Assembly: GCA_028274465.1 (NCBI GenBank)
Contig: CM051457.1
Coordinates: 65,304,018-65,368,017 of the forward strand
DNA: 64,000 nt
Direction of reading: 5' to 3'
DNA from: Plantago ovata
Lineage: Eukaryota > Streptophyta > Magnoliopsida > Lamiales > Plantaginaceae
Position numbers and translations under genes: made by a program. Below are positions 42,829 to 55,662 of the stretch, piece after piece. Position 1 is the first letter of the stretch. Every line of letters starts with the position of its first letter. The notes beneath the pieces were generated by a model. The model saw only the letters and a list, made by a program, of their open reading frames with translations. It had not been told where the DNA came from and did not search any database.

Positions 42829-44407
42829 TGTTGGTCCTTTAAACAACAAGAAAAGACAAGAGGGGGGGGGGGTGAATAGTCTTTTCAAACTTTCTTCGTT
42901 TAAAAACTTTCTCAGCAAGTACTTATTACTTTTCAATAATGAGTTTGCTCATACTTAACTTTCTCAGCAAGCGCAAGTTACTTCTCAGTAACTAGGTTTG
43001 CTGATACTTAAAATAAGAGAGCGGAAGTCTTTGATACAATAAGTGCTTTTGTCAGTAAGTGATAGTTTCAGCAAGTGATGTGAGTGACTGTGTACAGATA
43101 GATATGCTTTGCTGAAAACTAAGTACAGTAAGTAAATCACACAAACACTTTTTACAGTGGTATCTGAGAGTGGCGTAATCTCTCAACTAATCCACTTTGT
43201 CCTTTCTAGGACTGAATCCACTAAGATAAGATTGAGGTTCCTTACAACACCTATCTAGAGCGATCCAAACAGAAACCAAAGCACACTTGCTTCGTTTCCA
43301 ACCTAACTAGAGAACGAAACCTTGTTCTCCACCAAACTTGGAACTTTTAATCAACAACACTATGCTTGATTAAGTTCCCCCTGAATATTACGCCTGAAAG
43401 GGTGTATTTTCAGTTAGAGAGGTTTGGGATGAGATAACTTAATTATAACTTATTCAGTTACAACAAGTAATCTAAGAAACAAAACTTTGAATACTTTGCA
43501 GTAAACAAGTTTGATTGTTTCTGGTGTCAAGACTTGTTCTTGTTTGAAAGAAATAAAGAACACTTAACTAATTTCTTAGCCGTGTAAGTTCTACTTCTTC
43601 ACAAGTAGCTTTTTCAAGCTTTAAGTCTTGGAACGGATGAATGGCAGTGAAGAGTGTTTGAAGGGTATGTGAGTTTAAGCACAAGTGAGAGGTTGATCAC
43701 GTTGTTGACACACTTCAACTCTTTGCCGGATGACCTCTATTTATATTGATAATAAGGAGCCGTTTGAATTTTAAATTCTAAGGCTTTTGTTACTTAAGAT
43801 GTCACTATCTTGCTTTTGTACTTTCAACAGCGTCCTTGTTTGTCTTCTAGTCCTCATGTCCTTCGCGTGCATGCTTTGCATTTAATGCTCATTTGAATTA
43901 AATTCAAACAGTAACATTGGAGCGCAAATACAAGTACTTTCAGCAAGAGGTCACAAATGTTCCATCAGCAAGTGGTCAGTCTCAGTTTCAGCAAGCACAA
44001 CCTACTCTGTCGTTTAGATTTTCACTTATGCAATGCTGTTGCTGAAGTTTCCACTTTCTGAGCAACATGCGCCTTTGTAGATACCAGTCTTCAGAAATCT
44101 TCTAGTCTTCAGATCTTTGAAATCTTCAAGTTTCTGAGCGGTTCTAAATGCTTCAATAGTTTGTTTGTGTAAACAAAGTACATCATCAGCAAATGCTTCA
44201 ATAGGTTGTATTTCTTTTCAGAAAACAAGATACATCATAAGCGGTAAAACCAACCTATCTAGCACCTACTCTAAGTCATCAGCAAACGTTCCTCTTTTAC
44301 AATGTCCTTAAAATTCTAAATTCCTATTGACCTTAAGAGTACTAGTTACCGGACTTTCCTTAATTTAGCATGGTTAATTGCTCATCAAAATTACAAGTTT
44401 CCTAACA
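42829..44407 (-). repeat. 3' LTR of element H (1579 bp)
   Basis: In plus-strand order it begins TGTTGGTCC and ends CCTAACA. It is the inverted counterpart of the G LTR (34891-36406), with a G-run at 42865-42874. The start of the other H LTR (63939-64000) matches closely over the 62 visible bases. Confidence 0.9.
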
Positions 44408-44422
44408 AATTTCCCCCTTTTT
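44408..44422 (-). other. Polypurine tract of element H
   Basis: The complement reads aaaaagggggaaatt, directly before TGTTAGG of the LTR. Confidence 0.85.
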
Positions 44423-44670
44423 GATGTTAGCAATCCATGGCTAAATTAATTGTTACCCTTTTAGAGGTTTCTGATGTTGAATAAATCAGTTGATTAATGC
44501 AAGCATACTTGAATAATTAAACAGTAAGCATAAGTAAATTGCATAATCAAAAACCAATAAGAGTCAAAAGCTTCATTGCTGATAGTTATCTTTCAGTAAG
44601 TTTACAGGAAAGAGCAGAGATAACTACACAGAATCAGCAAACAAAACTTAAACAAAACTATTACAGAGAG

Positions 44671-47600
44671 TTAAGCTCTTTCAGATGATTTTCTCAAAAT
44701 CTCTCTTACACTCTTCTCAGCAAGTGCAGTGAATTCAATACAGACCTTTGCGTAATTTTCAAGTAGCCTACGGACTTGTAGTTGAAGAATCCTTGCATTT
44801 TTGCAGGCAGTATGATAATGCTTTTCAGCATTCATTTCCATGTAGTGAGTTACCCAAAAATGCATGCCCCAATTGTTGGCATGGAGAAGCTTTGTATCTG
44901 AAATGCTTTTAGGATGAATCTTCCTTAGCCAGAGAAGATCTTCTTCTTGATCCTTAGCAGTGAGATAGAAATACTCATAAGGAATCAATCCAAGTCTCTT
45001 CTTTGTTTTCTTCGTCACGGGGTCAGAGTAATAAGCAATGCCAATTGGTTTTATCAATTCAGGTTCTTGTCTTATGGACTTACCAATTGCAGTTCTTCTT
45101 ACTGAGACTTCCAGATTCAACCATCTCCCAACAATATTTCTTGGTAGGGACTCGGCCCTTTCTTTCCTTTTTACCTTGAGATCAATCTAAGTGAACATTT
45201 GGTTCAGTATGGCTATTGGAAAGAACTCATTCACCAGCAAGTCTTCCAGCTTTAAGATCCAGCAACCATGAATGTTTCTGATCACGTTCTGAGTGGTTTC
45301 ATCATTGCTGGTCTTTGTATATTCAATGCCGGAGCCAATAGCAATGCTGGCCAGCCTCTTTTCTTCCGGTCTTTGCCTTCTTCTTCTTGACTTTGCATTG
45401 TCTTGATCTCTTGCTGAAGATCTTGAGTCAGAAGAGAAATGCTTTGAATGGCCAGACGGAGTTAAGGCTGTAATTGGTTTAGCTCTTATGGCTTGAGCTA
45501 TTGTCTGATTGTCATCATCATCATCATCATCTTCATTCAGAGCTTGATGACTTTCAGTATGACATAATCCTTGAGTTTCAGCAGCAGTTTTTCTCTTTTT
45601 GGGACTTGCTGAATTTAACTCAGATTCTGCTTGTCTTTTAGAACTTTGCTCTTTTTCAACAAGAGGTTCTATGGTCAATGGCGCTTCAACAGTAGGAGGG
45701 GTTTTCTTCCTTGAAGTTATCTTTTGTTTATCTTCCCCCTTAGACATGGATTGCATCATCGGAGTAATGTGCAAAGAGAAGAACTCATTGCAATTTTCAG
45801 CAAGAGTACTTAGGCTGTTGTATTTCATTATGATTGCTTGCTGATTAGAAGTCAGCTTTGACAATTCTTGCTTAATACTCGCCATATTCTCCTCATGTCT
45901 GCGCTTTGTTGCGGCCTTTTCTTCCATGAAAGTCTGAGCCTTGACTAATGCAGACTTTGCTAGCCGGAGTGCTTGACTTACATCTTCTTCATAGCTCTTA
46001 TGATAAAGACTGATGTCTTTCTGAGCTATTGTAAGTGTAGTAGTGCGTCTCAGCACAGTAGCCAATATTTTTCCAATATCAAGCGGGCTCTCAGCAAGCA
46101 ATGCATCATCTTCAGCTTTGCAGGCTTTGTGGACTTCCCTAAGTGCCAAAATTCTTGGAGTAAACTCCTCCACGCGTGGAAACGACACTAGATTAGGGGT
46201 CAAGGAATGAACTTTAAGCTCTGAAGCAAATTGATCATCTTGTAATAGCAATTCTCCTCTCAAGTCATCTGCTTCATCATTTTCATAGTCAGGAGGAGGA
46301 ATTTCGACCACTTTGGGGTCTTTCTTGGAATTTTCATCCTCATTTGCTGATAGATCATCTTCATCCTCAGATTCATCAAGGCCAGCAACCTTGGAACCTA
46401 AGTCAGTAGCTTCATTCCCTTTTGGTTGTGTGGTTGCTGATGGCAACGCTTCAGACTCAACGACTGGAGTTTCACCAGTAGTAGGTTTTAATTGAGTAGT
46501 TGCTGAGGGCAACGTTTGAGACTCAATTGCTGGAGTTTCACCAGTAGTAAGTGGAAGGGAGGGGACTTCCTGTGGCTTTACTCCTGAAGATTGAGCAATA
46601 TCCAAATTCTGCGTGTGCCTTGCATGAATTTGGAGACTATTTTGGAGTGCTCTTTGGTAATCTTCATCCAATTCTTCTTCATCATCAAGGTTTGTATCAG
46701 TGACCTTGGCATCGAGTAAGGATAACTCGGCATCAGAAAGCTTGCTCTTGCCATGTTTCAATGCAGCGCGCTTTCTAGCGTACTCTGCTTCAGTATCAGC
46801 GCCTTGTACAGGTGCTTGATTTTCAGTTTCAGCATGAGCAGGTTGAGATTCATGCTGAGTTGGTGTTTGTTCAGCTTGCTGATTATTTTGTTGTTCAGTC
46901 TCAGCAACTGTCATTTTTAGTCCACCAACATCAGGACTAGGACCTTGATTGTCATCATCGTCGTCCTTTTTATCCTTTGAATCTTTCCCTTCATTATCAC
47001 TGGGATCAGTTGGGATGTTTTCATCTTCTTCCTCTTCATCATCATCAGTCAAAATGACTAGCTCAAGATGCTTGTATAAAGCAACATTCGTCACTTCCTC
47101 TTCTTCATTGATTTTGTGGGGATCAGCCACCACAGGTACAAATGAAACTTTGATCATCACAGCTTGTTCAGCTGGAGAGGCACTCTTAAATTTGGCCTTC
47201 ATATTCTCTCTGATTTGAGCAATCATATTTGAGCTCATTAGCTGAGAATATGACATTTCTCCAGGAAGTATGGAGTGGACAAAAGTCTCGAGCTTCAGCA
47301 GAGAAGATCTCTTTTTCTCATTTGATAGATAAAGATGGAGATCAGAAAAATCCATCCTTCTGTACCTTTGCCAGTTGCTGACAGACTTAGCAACTCTTGA
47401 CAAGGTTGTTCTTTTGAAGTCGAAGTAAAGTTCCTCAGAACTCACTTTTGGATCTTCAGTGATGTGAACCACTTCAGTGGTCTCCTTTAGAGCCCGAAAA
47501 AGAATAATATTTAGATCAGGAGAGGTTTGGATAATTCTCTTAGAGTCCAAAGCTGAAACATGAATTACCTGCTGAGTTTCAGCAAGCTCATGTTGCACAC

Positions 47601-49954
47601 TTGTTTGTGTTGGTACAATTTCCATTCCTTGAGGAGCTTGAGAGGCATCCTCCAATTTTTTACCCTGAAATAAATATGAGTTAGATACAAGTACTAAGTT
47701 GTCAAACTTAGTTGTTTTACCAAAAACTTTAACTACCTGCTGAGCAGGAAGTGTTGATTCTGGTGCAGAGGCTTCAGCAACCGTCTGACTTGCATCTTTA
47801 GAAGTCTGTAGAGAAATCATAATTTTAGCAAAAGATTGAGTTTCAGAAATTGAAGTTTTGCTTAAGGTTGAATTAACTACCTGTTGAGGAAGAACAAGTT
47901 ATGGCTCAGTCCTTTCAGCATTATCAGCTTCTTCAGTTTCTGGGACTTTTTCTTCAGCAGACTTCTTCTCTAGCTCTGTTTGAGAAAGCTGTGCGGTTTC
48001 AGCTATCTCCCTTGTCTCTGAAATGACAAGTTGAGCGGAAGCATCTTGACCCTTAAGCTCACTGCTTGTCATAAAAAACATCTATTGATTTGTTGGATGT
48101 TTCTTCAATATCCAACTCCATTTGATGGCTTAATTCTTCCAGTACAAGCTGGACTTTGTCAATTGATGTCTTTGGTGAACTGGGGCCAGTATTCTCAGCA
48201 TCGCGAGATGCGTCATCGAATAATGCTTCTTGTGTTTCTTCAGCAACCTTTGGGACTTGAACCAATGCGGTCTCAGCAACTGGTTCTTCAGCAACCTGAT
48301 AAGTTGCTTCTTCAGCAACCATCTTTTCAGCAACGGCAGCTTCAGCAAGTGCCGCGGTTCTTATGTCAGCAGCAATATCGGTTACCGGTTCCAGAGTGGG
48401 TTCATCAAGATTATCTACAATGTAGATATCTGGGACTTGGGCAGGAATTTCATTTCCACTGCCTTGTGGTCTATTCACAGTAGAAGGATCAACATTAAGT
48501 TGATTGTTGAAGGCTTCCGCAAACACTTCAACGTTGCTGACATAGGTTTCAGTAACCACCTTGTCAACATCTACTGGAGTTTGCTTTTCAGCAAATGCTT
48601 AGGAATCGTCCGAGAGATTATGGACAATTGGTACTGACTTGCGAGCCAGTGTTTTCTTTCTAGGATTATTTGTCCTTTTTCTCTTGGGGACGGGGTTTGC
48701 TGATGACGCTGCAGTCTGAGTGTCATCATCAGCTTTCCTCTTTTTCTTCTTTGATTTTTCGAGTTTCCCAGCAGAGGCGTCAGTAGTTGCATTTTCAGCA
48801 ACGGGTGTAGTGGTATCAGAATGATCACCATCTAGAGCAGTTTCATCTCTGTCACCACCATCTACAGCAGTTTCATCTCTAAGTTGTTGAGTGGTGACAT
48901 CTGCAGCTGTTGTATACCTTTCTTGCTGGCTTGTGCTGACAACATTTGCAGCTGTTGTCTTCTTAGATTTTTCAAGTTTCTTGCCAGCAGTCTTAGGTAC
49001 ATTCTACTTGTAGAAGGCTCTTCCCACATTGCATACAGATTTCTTGAATGGCAATGGGTTTCTCAACTGAATCCTGAAATGTTCAAGGATAAAGCATATC
49101 TTTAGTCCATACATGACTGGGAAGGTAGGTGAGACCTTGTTGTCTTCAACCTTAACCTTGAACTTAGTAACACAATCAACAAGTCTGTTGAAAATGTACT
49201 TAGCCCAGTTGAGCTCTGTTTTGTTCTCATAGATATGCATCAGCAGCGGCCACCTTCTCAAGCCTACTTGGTCTATTCCTCCAACTTGGGAGTCTAAGAC
49301 TTTGATTAGTAGCAGAGCTACTAGACCAAGTGAATGGCAGAGATGCTTCCTCTTAACGTGCTTTCTCCAAGTCACGGGAGCAATCTCTCCTTTCTTCATT
49401 TTCTCATTTCTGACATCACTGTAGAAGGCTTCTATCTCTTCATCAGTGGCAGTGATGTCATCTTCAGTTCCAGTGGTTGGAATCTGAGAGATTTCCGCTA
49501 AATCAGTCCATTTCAGGACGATTTGCGTGTTCTGAACTGTAGTAAAGATCACTTTTTCAGTGACTCCTTGACTATCAGTTAGGGACTGGATTTCTACATT
49601 GTTGTAGAACTCCATAGTATCTAACATGCTCACTTGCTTAGGGTGAGCAGTTATAAAGTGAATGAGGCCTTGCTGCTTGATAAAGTCAAGCGCCTCTTCA
49701 TTGTCACCGTCCATTTCTTGTTCATAGAAGTATCGAATGTACTTCTCTTTTGCTAATCCACCCCATTACATCATCATCTCACACTTTGCAGTGTCAAGAT
49801 ATGAAGGAGGCATGGGTTTTTCGGTAATTCTGTCATTTTTCAACACAACTTTCGTTGTGTTTGTTGCCGGAGTAGTCACCGGAGCAGTGCGTTTCTCAGC
49901 ACTGTCAACCTTAGACGACTTGGAGGTCTTAGATGATTGTCTTTTCGGTGCCAT
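44671..49954 (-). pseudogene. Giant additional ORF of Sirevirus-like element H
   Basis: About 1,760 codons in sense orientation between RNase H and the 3' LTR. It starts at ATG 49954 (MAPKRQSSKTSKSSK), stays in one frame to about 48065 with stops near 49766, 49001 and 48600, then shifts once and runs to 44671 with stops near 47898, 47823 and 45185. Regions: a basic Ser/Lys/Thr-rich N-terminus; a globular part (about 49000-49714) that resembles the plant-transposon-associated domain found in such ORFs; low-complexity Ala/Glu/Val repeats; a second ordered part (FDFKRTTLSRVAKSVSNWQR); acidic stretches; a helical, probably coiled-coil part (about 45780-46050); and a basic globular C-terminus. NLS-like PKRKRTNNPRKK and PKKRKTA motifs are present. 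No signal peptide or membrane span is seen, so it is not an obvious env. Function unknown. Confidence 0.75.
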
Positions 49955-50496
49955 TTCTTTATATAGAGAGAAAAGTGTACGAAAAAGATTATTTGCTTTT
50001 TGACCGGAGGTACAGTAGATTCAGGCTAAAATTTGCAGAGAAAGGAAATATGAGTTAAAGAATTTTGTCATTTCTCTAACTCCTTCTTTATATAGTGTCT
50101 CTGATGTGTGAGAAACTCAATCGATTTGAGGTTTCAGCAAGGGTAAAACAGAGAAACAATGGAGTTAGTGGAGCCTTTGAATTAAATGCGTAGTGGCCCA
50201 CTAACAAAAACCGTTAGAGCACTCTCTCTGTTTGAAATGTTAACCGTTAGATTAATAACTCTTTTTAATCAATGGCCACGATTGTATTTCATGTCATGAT
50301 TATTACGAGTTTATCTGTGCCCGATTAACGTCACAAATTGATTTTACCGAGATTTATGGGATTAGATTGCTTGCTGAAATATACAAGAATCTTTTCAGCG
50401 AGTTTGCATAAATAGCCTAGATACTTGCTGAAAGTTCCCCCTTAATCAGATATCTCATATTTTCTTAAGTTTAAAAGATATTTCTGAGTTCCCGTA
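49955..50496 (-). other. Spacer between the hairpin array and the additional ORF (H)
   Basis: Untranslated leader before the additional ORF, with the internal PPT-like motif near 50436-50445 and several CTTGCTGA motifs. A promoter for a separate transcript could lie here. TATA-like atatagtg (complement of cactatat, 50092-50099) is weak evidence. Confidence 0.4.
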
Positions 50497-50769
50497 TCAG
50501 TAAATTCTTTTGTACTTGACACATCCTTTGGTAAAATCTGAGAAATGAGTTTTGTTCTTTTTTTGAGTTTCCGTCTCAGAATATTCCCTTGATACTTGAA
50601 TACCTGTTTCAGTATCTTTGATTGTCTGAATACCCGTTTCAACAAACTTTAAGGTTTTTCTCTTACTGAGTGCCTGTCTCAGCAAGTGATCAAGTTTCCT
50701 AACAAATACCCGTTTTGAAGGAATTACTTGCTGAATGCTTGTTTCAGCAATCATGTTGTGACCTATCAT
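50497..50769 (-). CDS. Small ORF with ETGIQ repeats (element H)
   Basis: 90 residues, the counterpart of 42369-42665 in G: MIAETSIQQVIPSK, then FVRKLDHLLRQALSKRKTLK and ETGIQ peptides. The C-terminal thirds of the two copies have diverged. It overlaps the CTTGCTGA hairpin array. A genuine gene is uncertain. Confidence 0.3.
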   Translation of the reverse strand: MIGHNMIAETSIQQVIPSKRVFVRKLDHLLRQALSKRKTLKFVETGIQTIKDTETGIQVSREYSETETQKKNKTHFSDFTKGCVKYKRIY

Positions 50770-50865
50770 TTCTTAGAAGAAATTAGTGGAAGGAGCTTTT
50801 AATGAAGTAAGAGTACTTTGGCTTGCTGAATACCTGTTTCAGCATCCTGCCAACTGTATCCTTTA

Positions 50866-52370
50866 TTAAGGTAATTCAATCAATCCAAGGTTATACCTTA
50901 GCATTGCGAATCTATTATCTGGTAGGGGCTTGGTAAAGATGTCAGCAAGTTAATCATCAGTACCTACTTTGACAACCTCAATATCTCCTTTTTCCACATG
51001 ATCTGTAATGAAATGATGTCTAATATCAATGTGTTTGGTCCTTGAGTGAAACTTCGGATTTTGCGTGATAGCAATAGCACTCGTATTATCACAAAAGATT
51101 GGTGTTTTCTTTGCAGAAATACCATAATCTCTTAATTGTTGCTGAATCCATAGGATTTGAGCTGTGCAACATCCAGCCGCAATGTACTCAGATTCAGTAG
51201 ATGAATTGGCAACACAGGTTTGTTTCTTGCTGAACCATGATATTAATCTAGTACCCAAAAACTGACAAGTTCCAGTGGTACTTTTTCTATCAAGAGTTGA
51301 TCCTCCATGATCAGCATCAGAATAACCTACCAACTCAATTCCTGAATCTTTAGGATACCATAATCCAACATTGACTGTACCTTTGACATATTTCAGTATC
51401 TTAATTGCCTTTTTGTAGTGTGATTCTCTTGGATCAGATTGGAATCTTGCACACACACAAACAACATACTGAATGTCAGGTCTACTTGCTGTTAAATACA
51501 ACAAGGAACCAATGAGCTTCCTATACTTGTATTCTTCAACACTTTTATCTTCTTTAGTATAGCCCAATTTGGTACCAACACTCATAGGGATCTTTTCAGG
51601 TTTCTCTTCCTCTTTGATCCTAAACTTTATGAGCATTTCTTTCGCATAGTTTGCTTGATTTATGAATATTCCATCTTTGAGTTGCTTGACTTGAAATCCT
51701 AGGAAATAATTCAATTTTCCCATCATAGTCATTTCAAATTTGTTTGTCATGAGTTTGGCAAAATCATCACAAAGTTGCTTGTCCTTAGATCCAAAAATTA
51801 TGTCATCCACATAAACTGGACTAAGAGAATTTTACCATCATGGTTCATGGTAAACAAGGTTTTGTCAACTTCACCTTTATTGAAACCATTATCCAGCAAG
51901 AACTTAGCCAAGGTATCATACCAAGCTCTTGATGCTTGCTTTAGACCATATACAGCTTTCTGAAGCTTGTATACCATCTTGGTTTCTGAGGGAAGTTCAA
52001 AGCCAGGGGGTTGTTCTAAGTAGACTTCTTCAGCAAGTTCACCATTCAAGAATGCACTTTTAACATTCATTTGGTAAACAATGAAGTCATTGTGAGCAGC
52101 AAAGGCCAAGAAAAGCCTAATTGCATCCAATCTTTGCAACTGGTGCATAAGACTCATCATAGTCCAATCCTTCAGTCTGACAGTAAGCTTGAGCAACTAA
52201 ACGTGCTTTGTTTCTTGTTACTTCACCAGACTCACTCAACTTGTTTCTGAACACCCACTTTGTACCAATAGCTTTCTTGCCTTCAGCAAGTGGTACAAGT
52301 TTCCAGACTTTGTTCCTTTCAAATTGATCCAGTTCTTCTTGCATTGCCTTGATCCATTCAGAATGCTTTA
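50866..52370 (-). pseudogene. copia reverse transcriptase and RNase H, element H
   Basis: The RT begins KHSEWIKAMQEELDQF directly at the integrase deletion junction. A frameshift near 52130 and another near 51805 break it. Motif A reads YQMNVKSAFLNG, with Asp changed to Asn in the DVKSAFL core, which would remove a metal-binding residue; the DD box region (MDDIIFGSKD) is kept. RNase H is open with GYSDADHGG, ESEYIAAG and CDNTSAI, until TAA at about 50947 where G has CAA, and a terminal TAA at 50866-50868, again CAA in G. Confidence 0.9.
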
Positions 52371-53061
52371 GACCATACTTCTTACCAGCATAGCTTGTTG
52401 AAGAAGATTCAAACAAGTCCATGTGCAAGTGTAAAGGTTTTGTAGTTGACGGTACTGCCTTGTTCTTGAAAGAAGATTTGGTTTGCTTTTCTTGCTGACA
52501 TGCATTGCAAACATCATCCTTCTTAAAAGTAACCTTAGGTAATCCAACTACAAGTGCCTTTTTAGACAACTTATTCAGCGTCTTGAAGTTTAGGTGACTT
52601 GTTCGTTTATTCCATAACCATGCTTTTTCAGCAAGGCAATCGTGATCTGAGACAAGGCATTTTTCAACGGTTGCTGAAGACCAATCTACGGTGTACAAGC
52701 CTCCTGATCTTCTTGCAATCATAGTAACCTTCTTTGTCTCGAAATCTATAAGTTTACATTCATCACTTTTGATTTTGATGAAGTATCCTTTGTCAGCAAA
52801 CTGACTCATGCTGAAAAGATTAAACTTAAGATTTTTGACATAAAGAACTCCCGTAATAGTAATGCATCCTAACTTCACGTCACCATAGCCTTTTGTAGAA
52901 CCGGAGCCTCCACCAGCAAACCTTATTGTTGGACATTTAGACCACCGTCTATAGTTTATAAGGTTATTCTTGTTGCCCGTCATGTGCTTTCCACAACCAC
53001 TCTCAAAGTGCCAGATTGCATCGTTTGTCTCCGTGGCTGAAGTCTGCACAATCAAGAGCAA
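52371..53061 (-). pseudogene. copia protease and pre-integrase region fused to RT, element H
   Basis: The frame opens just after the gag stop, shifted by -1 as in G. The protease motif is WHFESGCGKHMTG: the catalytic Asp of DSG has become Glu, so the protease should be inactive. The pre-integrase zinc region (LWNKRTSHLNFKTL and CNACQQEKQ) is present, although the first His of the HXXH-type finger is Asn. After the start of the integrase core (HMDLFESSSTSYAGKKYGL) the frame jumps directly to RT. Compared with G, 1194 bases (398 codons) are missing and the frame is kept. Confidence 0.88.
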
Positions 53062-53066
53062 ACAAG

Positions 53067-54351
53067 TTAATTATCCAATATTGGATGTCCATTAACATGT
53101 TCAAGAATGCGTCCAGTGGAAACCCAAGTCTTAAGTTTTTCAACTTTGACTTGTTTTCTACTTGCTGAGGAACTAGGAGGTTTTGAGCTGAAAGACTTTT
53201 GATTCGTGCTGATCAAGTCCACTTTCTGATGTGGTGTCTTGCTGGGTTGACCTTTTTGCTGAACATACTTTTCAGTAAGTTCTTTTCTAGCAAGGTTCCT
53301 TCTAGCCCTAGCATTTAGAGTCTTTTCAGATCTCTTAGGCTTGATTTTGTTCATCTCTTTGAAGTATCTTTGCTGACTTTGCTTATACTCGTGAAAGAGT
53401 TGACTTTGCTTGGTTTTGAAACCAAGTTTACTTTTCGGAGAATGCTGAGCTTTTGTGTCAGCAACCTTACTAGATTCAGGTTTGTCAGCAAAGGTCTTCT
53501 GATTACTTTTAGTAATCTTGCCTTTTGACTTAACAAATTGCTTTTCAGCAACTTGTTTGGCTGAATGCTTTACCGCATCCTTTTTCTTTACAGTTTGCTT
53601 CTCAGCAACCTGTTTTCCTTTTAAATTCTTGTTACTTTGAGTAGCAATAGCGGGCTTTATGGTCGTAGGTACTTGATTGCATGTTTCAGCAACCTTAGAT
53701 TGACCAAACTGATAGAGTTCTGGTTGACCACTATCAGTAGCACGTACAAAGGAAATTGGTGATTTGTCTTTACTCAAGATTATTACGTCATCACCTTCGT
53801 ACGTTGCACCTAAACCTTCTTTCTGAGATGGATCTCTCAAATAAGAGTTTAGTTCAGTCAGCGTATTACTTGCGTCAGCATAAGATTTGAAATTGATTTT
53901 CATCTTTTTCATCTCTTGGATTTCAGCAAGTAACTTTAGAATTGAGGACTGATACTCTTCCAATTCTAATGCCATTTGAGAATTCTTCTCTGTAGCTTCA
54001 GCAATCAACTTCTTAAGACGCCTTATTTCAGCATCCTTTTCTTCTGTCTCTTCCTTCAGCAAGATATACTTTTCAGTAGTCTGCTTGGTCAGAGTTTCAG
54101 CAATCTGTAGTTTCTCTTGTTGTCTGCTCAGAGTTTTTTCAAATCTTTCGATTTCTCCTTGAATCTTGTCAAGGTCAATCTCGTCTTCACTTTCTGAGTC
54201 TGAGTCAGAGGTAGGATTGTAAACCTGATCGGCCATGAGGCGGAACTCATAGTTTGACACATCTGGATAAGCTTCCATAGCTATTCCACAAAACTTCCTT
54301 GCCAATCTCTACGTCAAGAGTGGATTCTTCATCGTCAGTGTCTGAGCTTTC
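53067..54351 (-). pseudogene. gag of element H, C-terminal part
   Basis: Continuation of gag after insertion J. It covers the acidic segment, coiled coil (IERFEKTLSRQQEKLQIAE, then EIRRLKKLIAEATEKN), Lys-rich VAEKQ-repeat tail and the end VNGHPILDN with the conserved TAA. The open frame here covers 412 residues. A frame difference near 54300 (EVLWNSYG instead of VCGIAMEA) breaks the join to the acidic segment before it. Confidence 0.85.
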
Positions 54352-54356
54352 ATCCT

Positions 54357-55649
54357 TGATGTACGTGCGGATGTCGTGCTCCGAATTCAATCAAATAATA
54401 TTTGTTATTTAGCCAAAGGCAATCCACAACTACAACGAAAACCGTAGTGTAGCCGTAGAATGACTCGAGTGTCGTTCTCTCAGGACTATAACTAGCTTTA
54501 TCAAATCTAATTTGGAATAAAAACAGCAGATAGATAGCAAAGGGGTTTTTCTAACAGATAATGGAGATTGGTGATAGTATGATCCTTCTTAGAATAACGG
54601 GTCGATAATCATGCATAAATTCCTCGGTCTTGCATAGAGATCTTTGAATCAATCTAGTGTCCTGTTGCAAATATTAAGCACTACGAAGATAATTGGTCTG
54701 ACAAGTCAATCACTATTGTCCTATTGTGTTCCGTAATTATTCAACACTACGAAGATAAACTCGCATACAGGTCGACAAGTGTCCAATTGTGCATAATAAT
54801 TAATACAACATACGAGAATTTAGGCTGTGCCTGATCAACGAAATAAAGCAATGACACGGAGTATAATGCGCGATATAGCCATTAGCATGATTATCTTCCC
54901 TTCGCTAAGAATTCACATACTACCACCAACGATAAGTTTAGCTACTCATAATAGGCATGCAATCAATAGAAATCATAGAAGAAAACATATTGAAAGATAT
55001 ATAAAATAAGTAGATTAAACTGTAAGATACAAGTTACCGAAGGTTGTCAATCTCCGAAGAATTGCGATCCTACGAGCTCCAATCCGCTATGAAAAAGTGT
55101 CCCCTAAGCTACGGAACTCCCAGGACAGGCCCCGGGAAGTTCCTACCTAAAACTATAGAGAGAGGTGAGAAAGTAGGTCTGGAAAGATATGATTTTCGGA
55201 GAAAACTGAGCAACTATATATAGGCCCCGAAATACTGTGGGGCGGTTCGCCCCACACACCGGGTGGTTCGCCCGGTGTGGGGCGGTTCGCCCCGGAGAGT
55301 TTATCGCGGAATTCCGCGTTTTCGACGCGTTTTTGGATTTCTTCCCCTTTTCGGACTCGGTTTCTGACTTCTAGTGGTCTTCTAACCTCCAGATTCGGCC
55401 CCTAGACTTCAAATCCTATCCGGAAACCTTCAGATACTCCAAATAGGCTTCTGGAACACCAATTCCTTATCAACTTCAATATAATTGCCCGAAAATCCTC
55501 GATTTTCACCCAAAACCTGTAAAATAAAATCTAAAGGGAAACGTGACACTATTATAATAAAATGCATTAAAATATAGCTGAATTAACATAGAGGATATCT
55601 AAAATAGGTGAAAAAGACTCGAATGAAAGTGTAAAATACACATTCATCA
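54357..55649 (-). repeat. 3' LTR of element J (1293 bp)
   Basis: In plus-strand order TGATGTACG to CATTCATCA. TATA box at 55214-55223 (complement) and three GC-rich palindromic units at about 55240-55300, including GTGGGGCG/CGCCCCAC with a 3-nt centre. Confidence 0.93.
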
Positions 55650-55662
55650 AACTCCCCAAACC
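55650..55662 (-). other. Polypurine tract of element J
   Basis: The complement reads ggtttggggagtt, directly before the LTR start TGATGAATG. It is identical to the tract of B at 5766-5779. Confidence 0.85.

Noticed and set aside
44671..49954. Envelope gene
   Set aside because: The position matches the env-like ORF of some Sireviruses, but no signal peptide, transmembrane span or fusion-like segment is visible.
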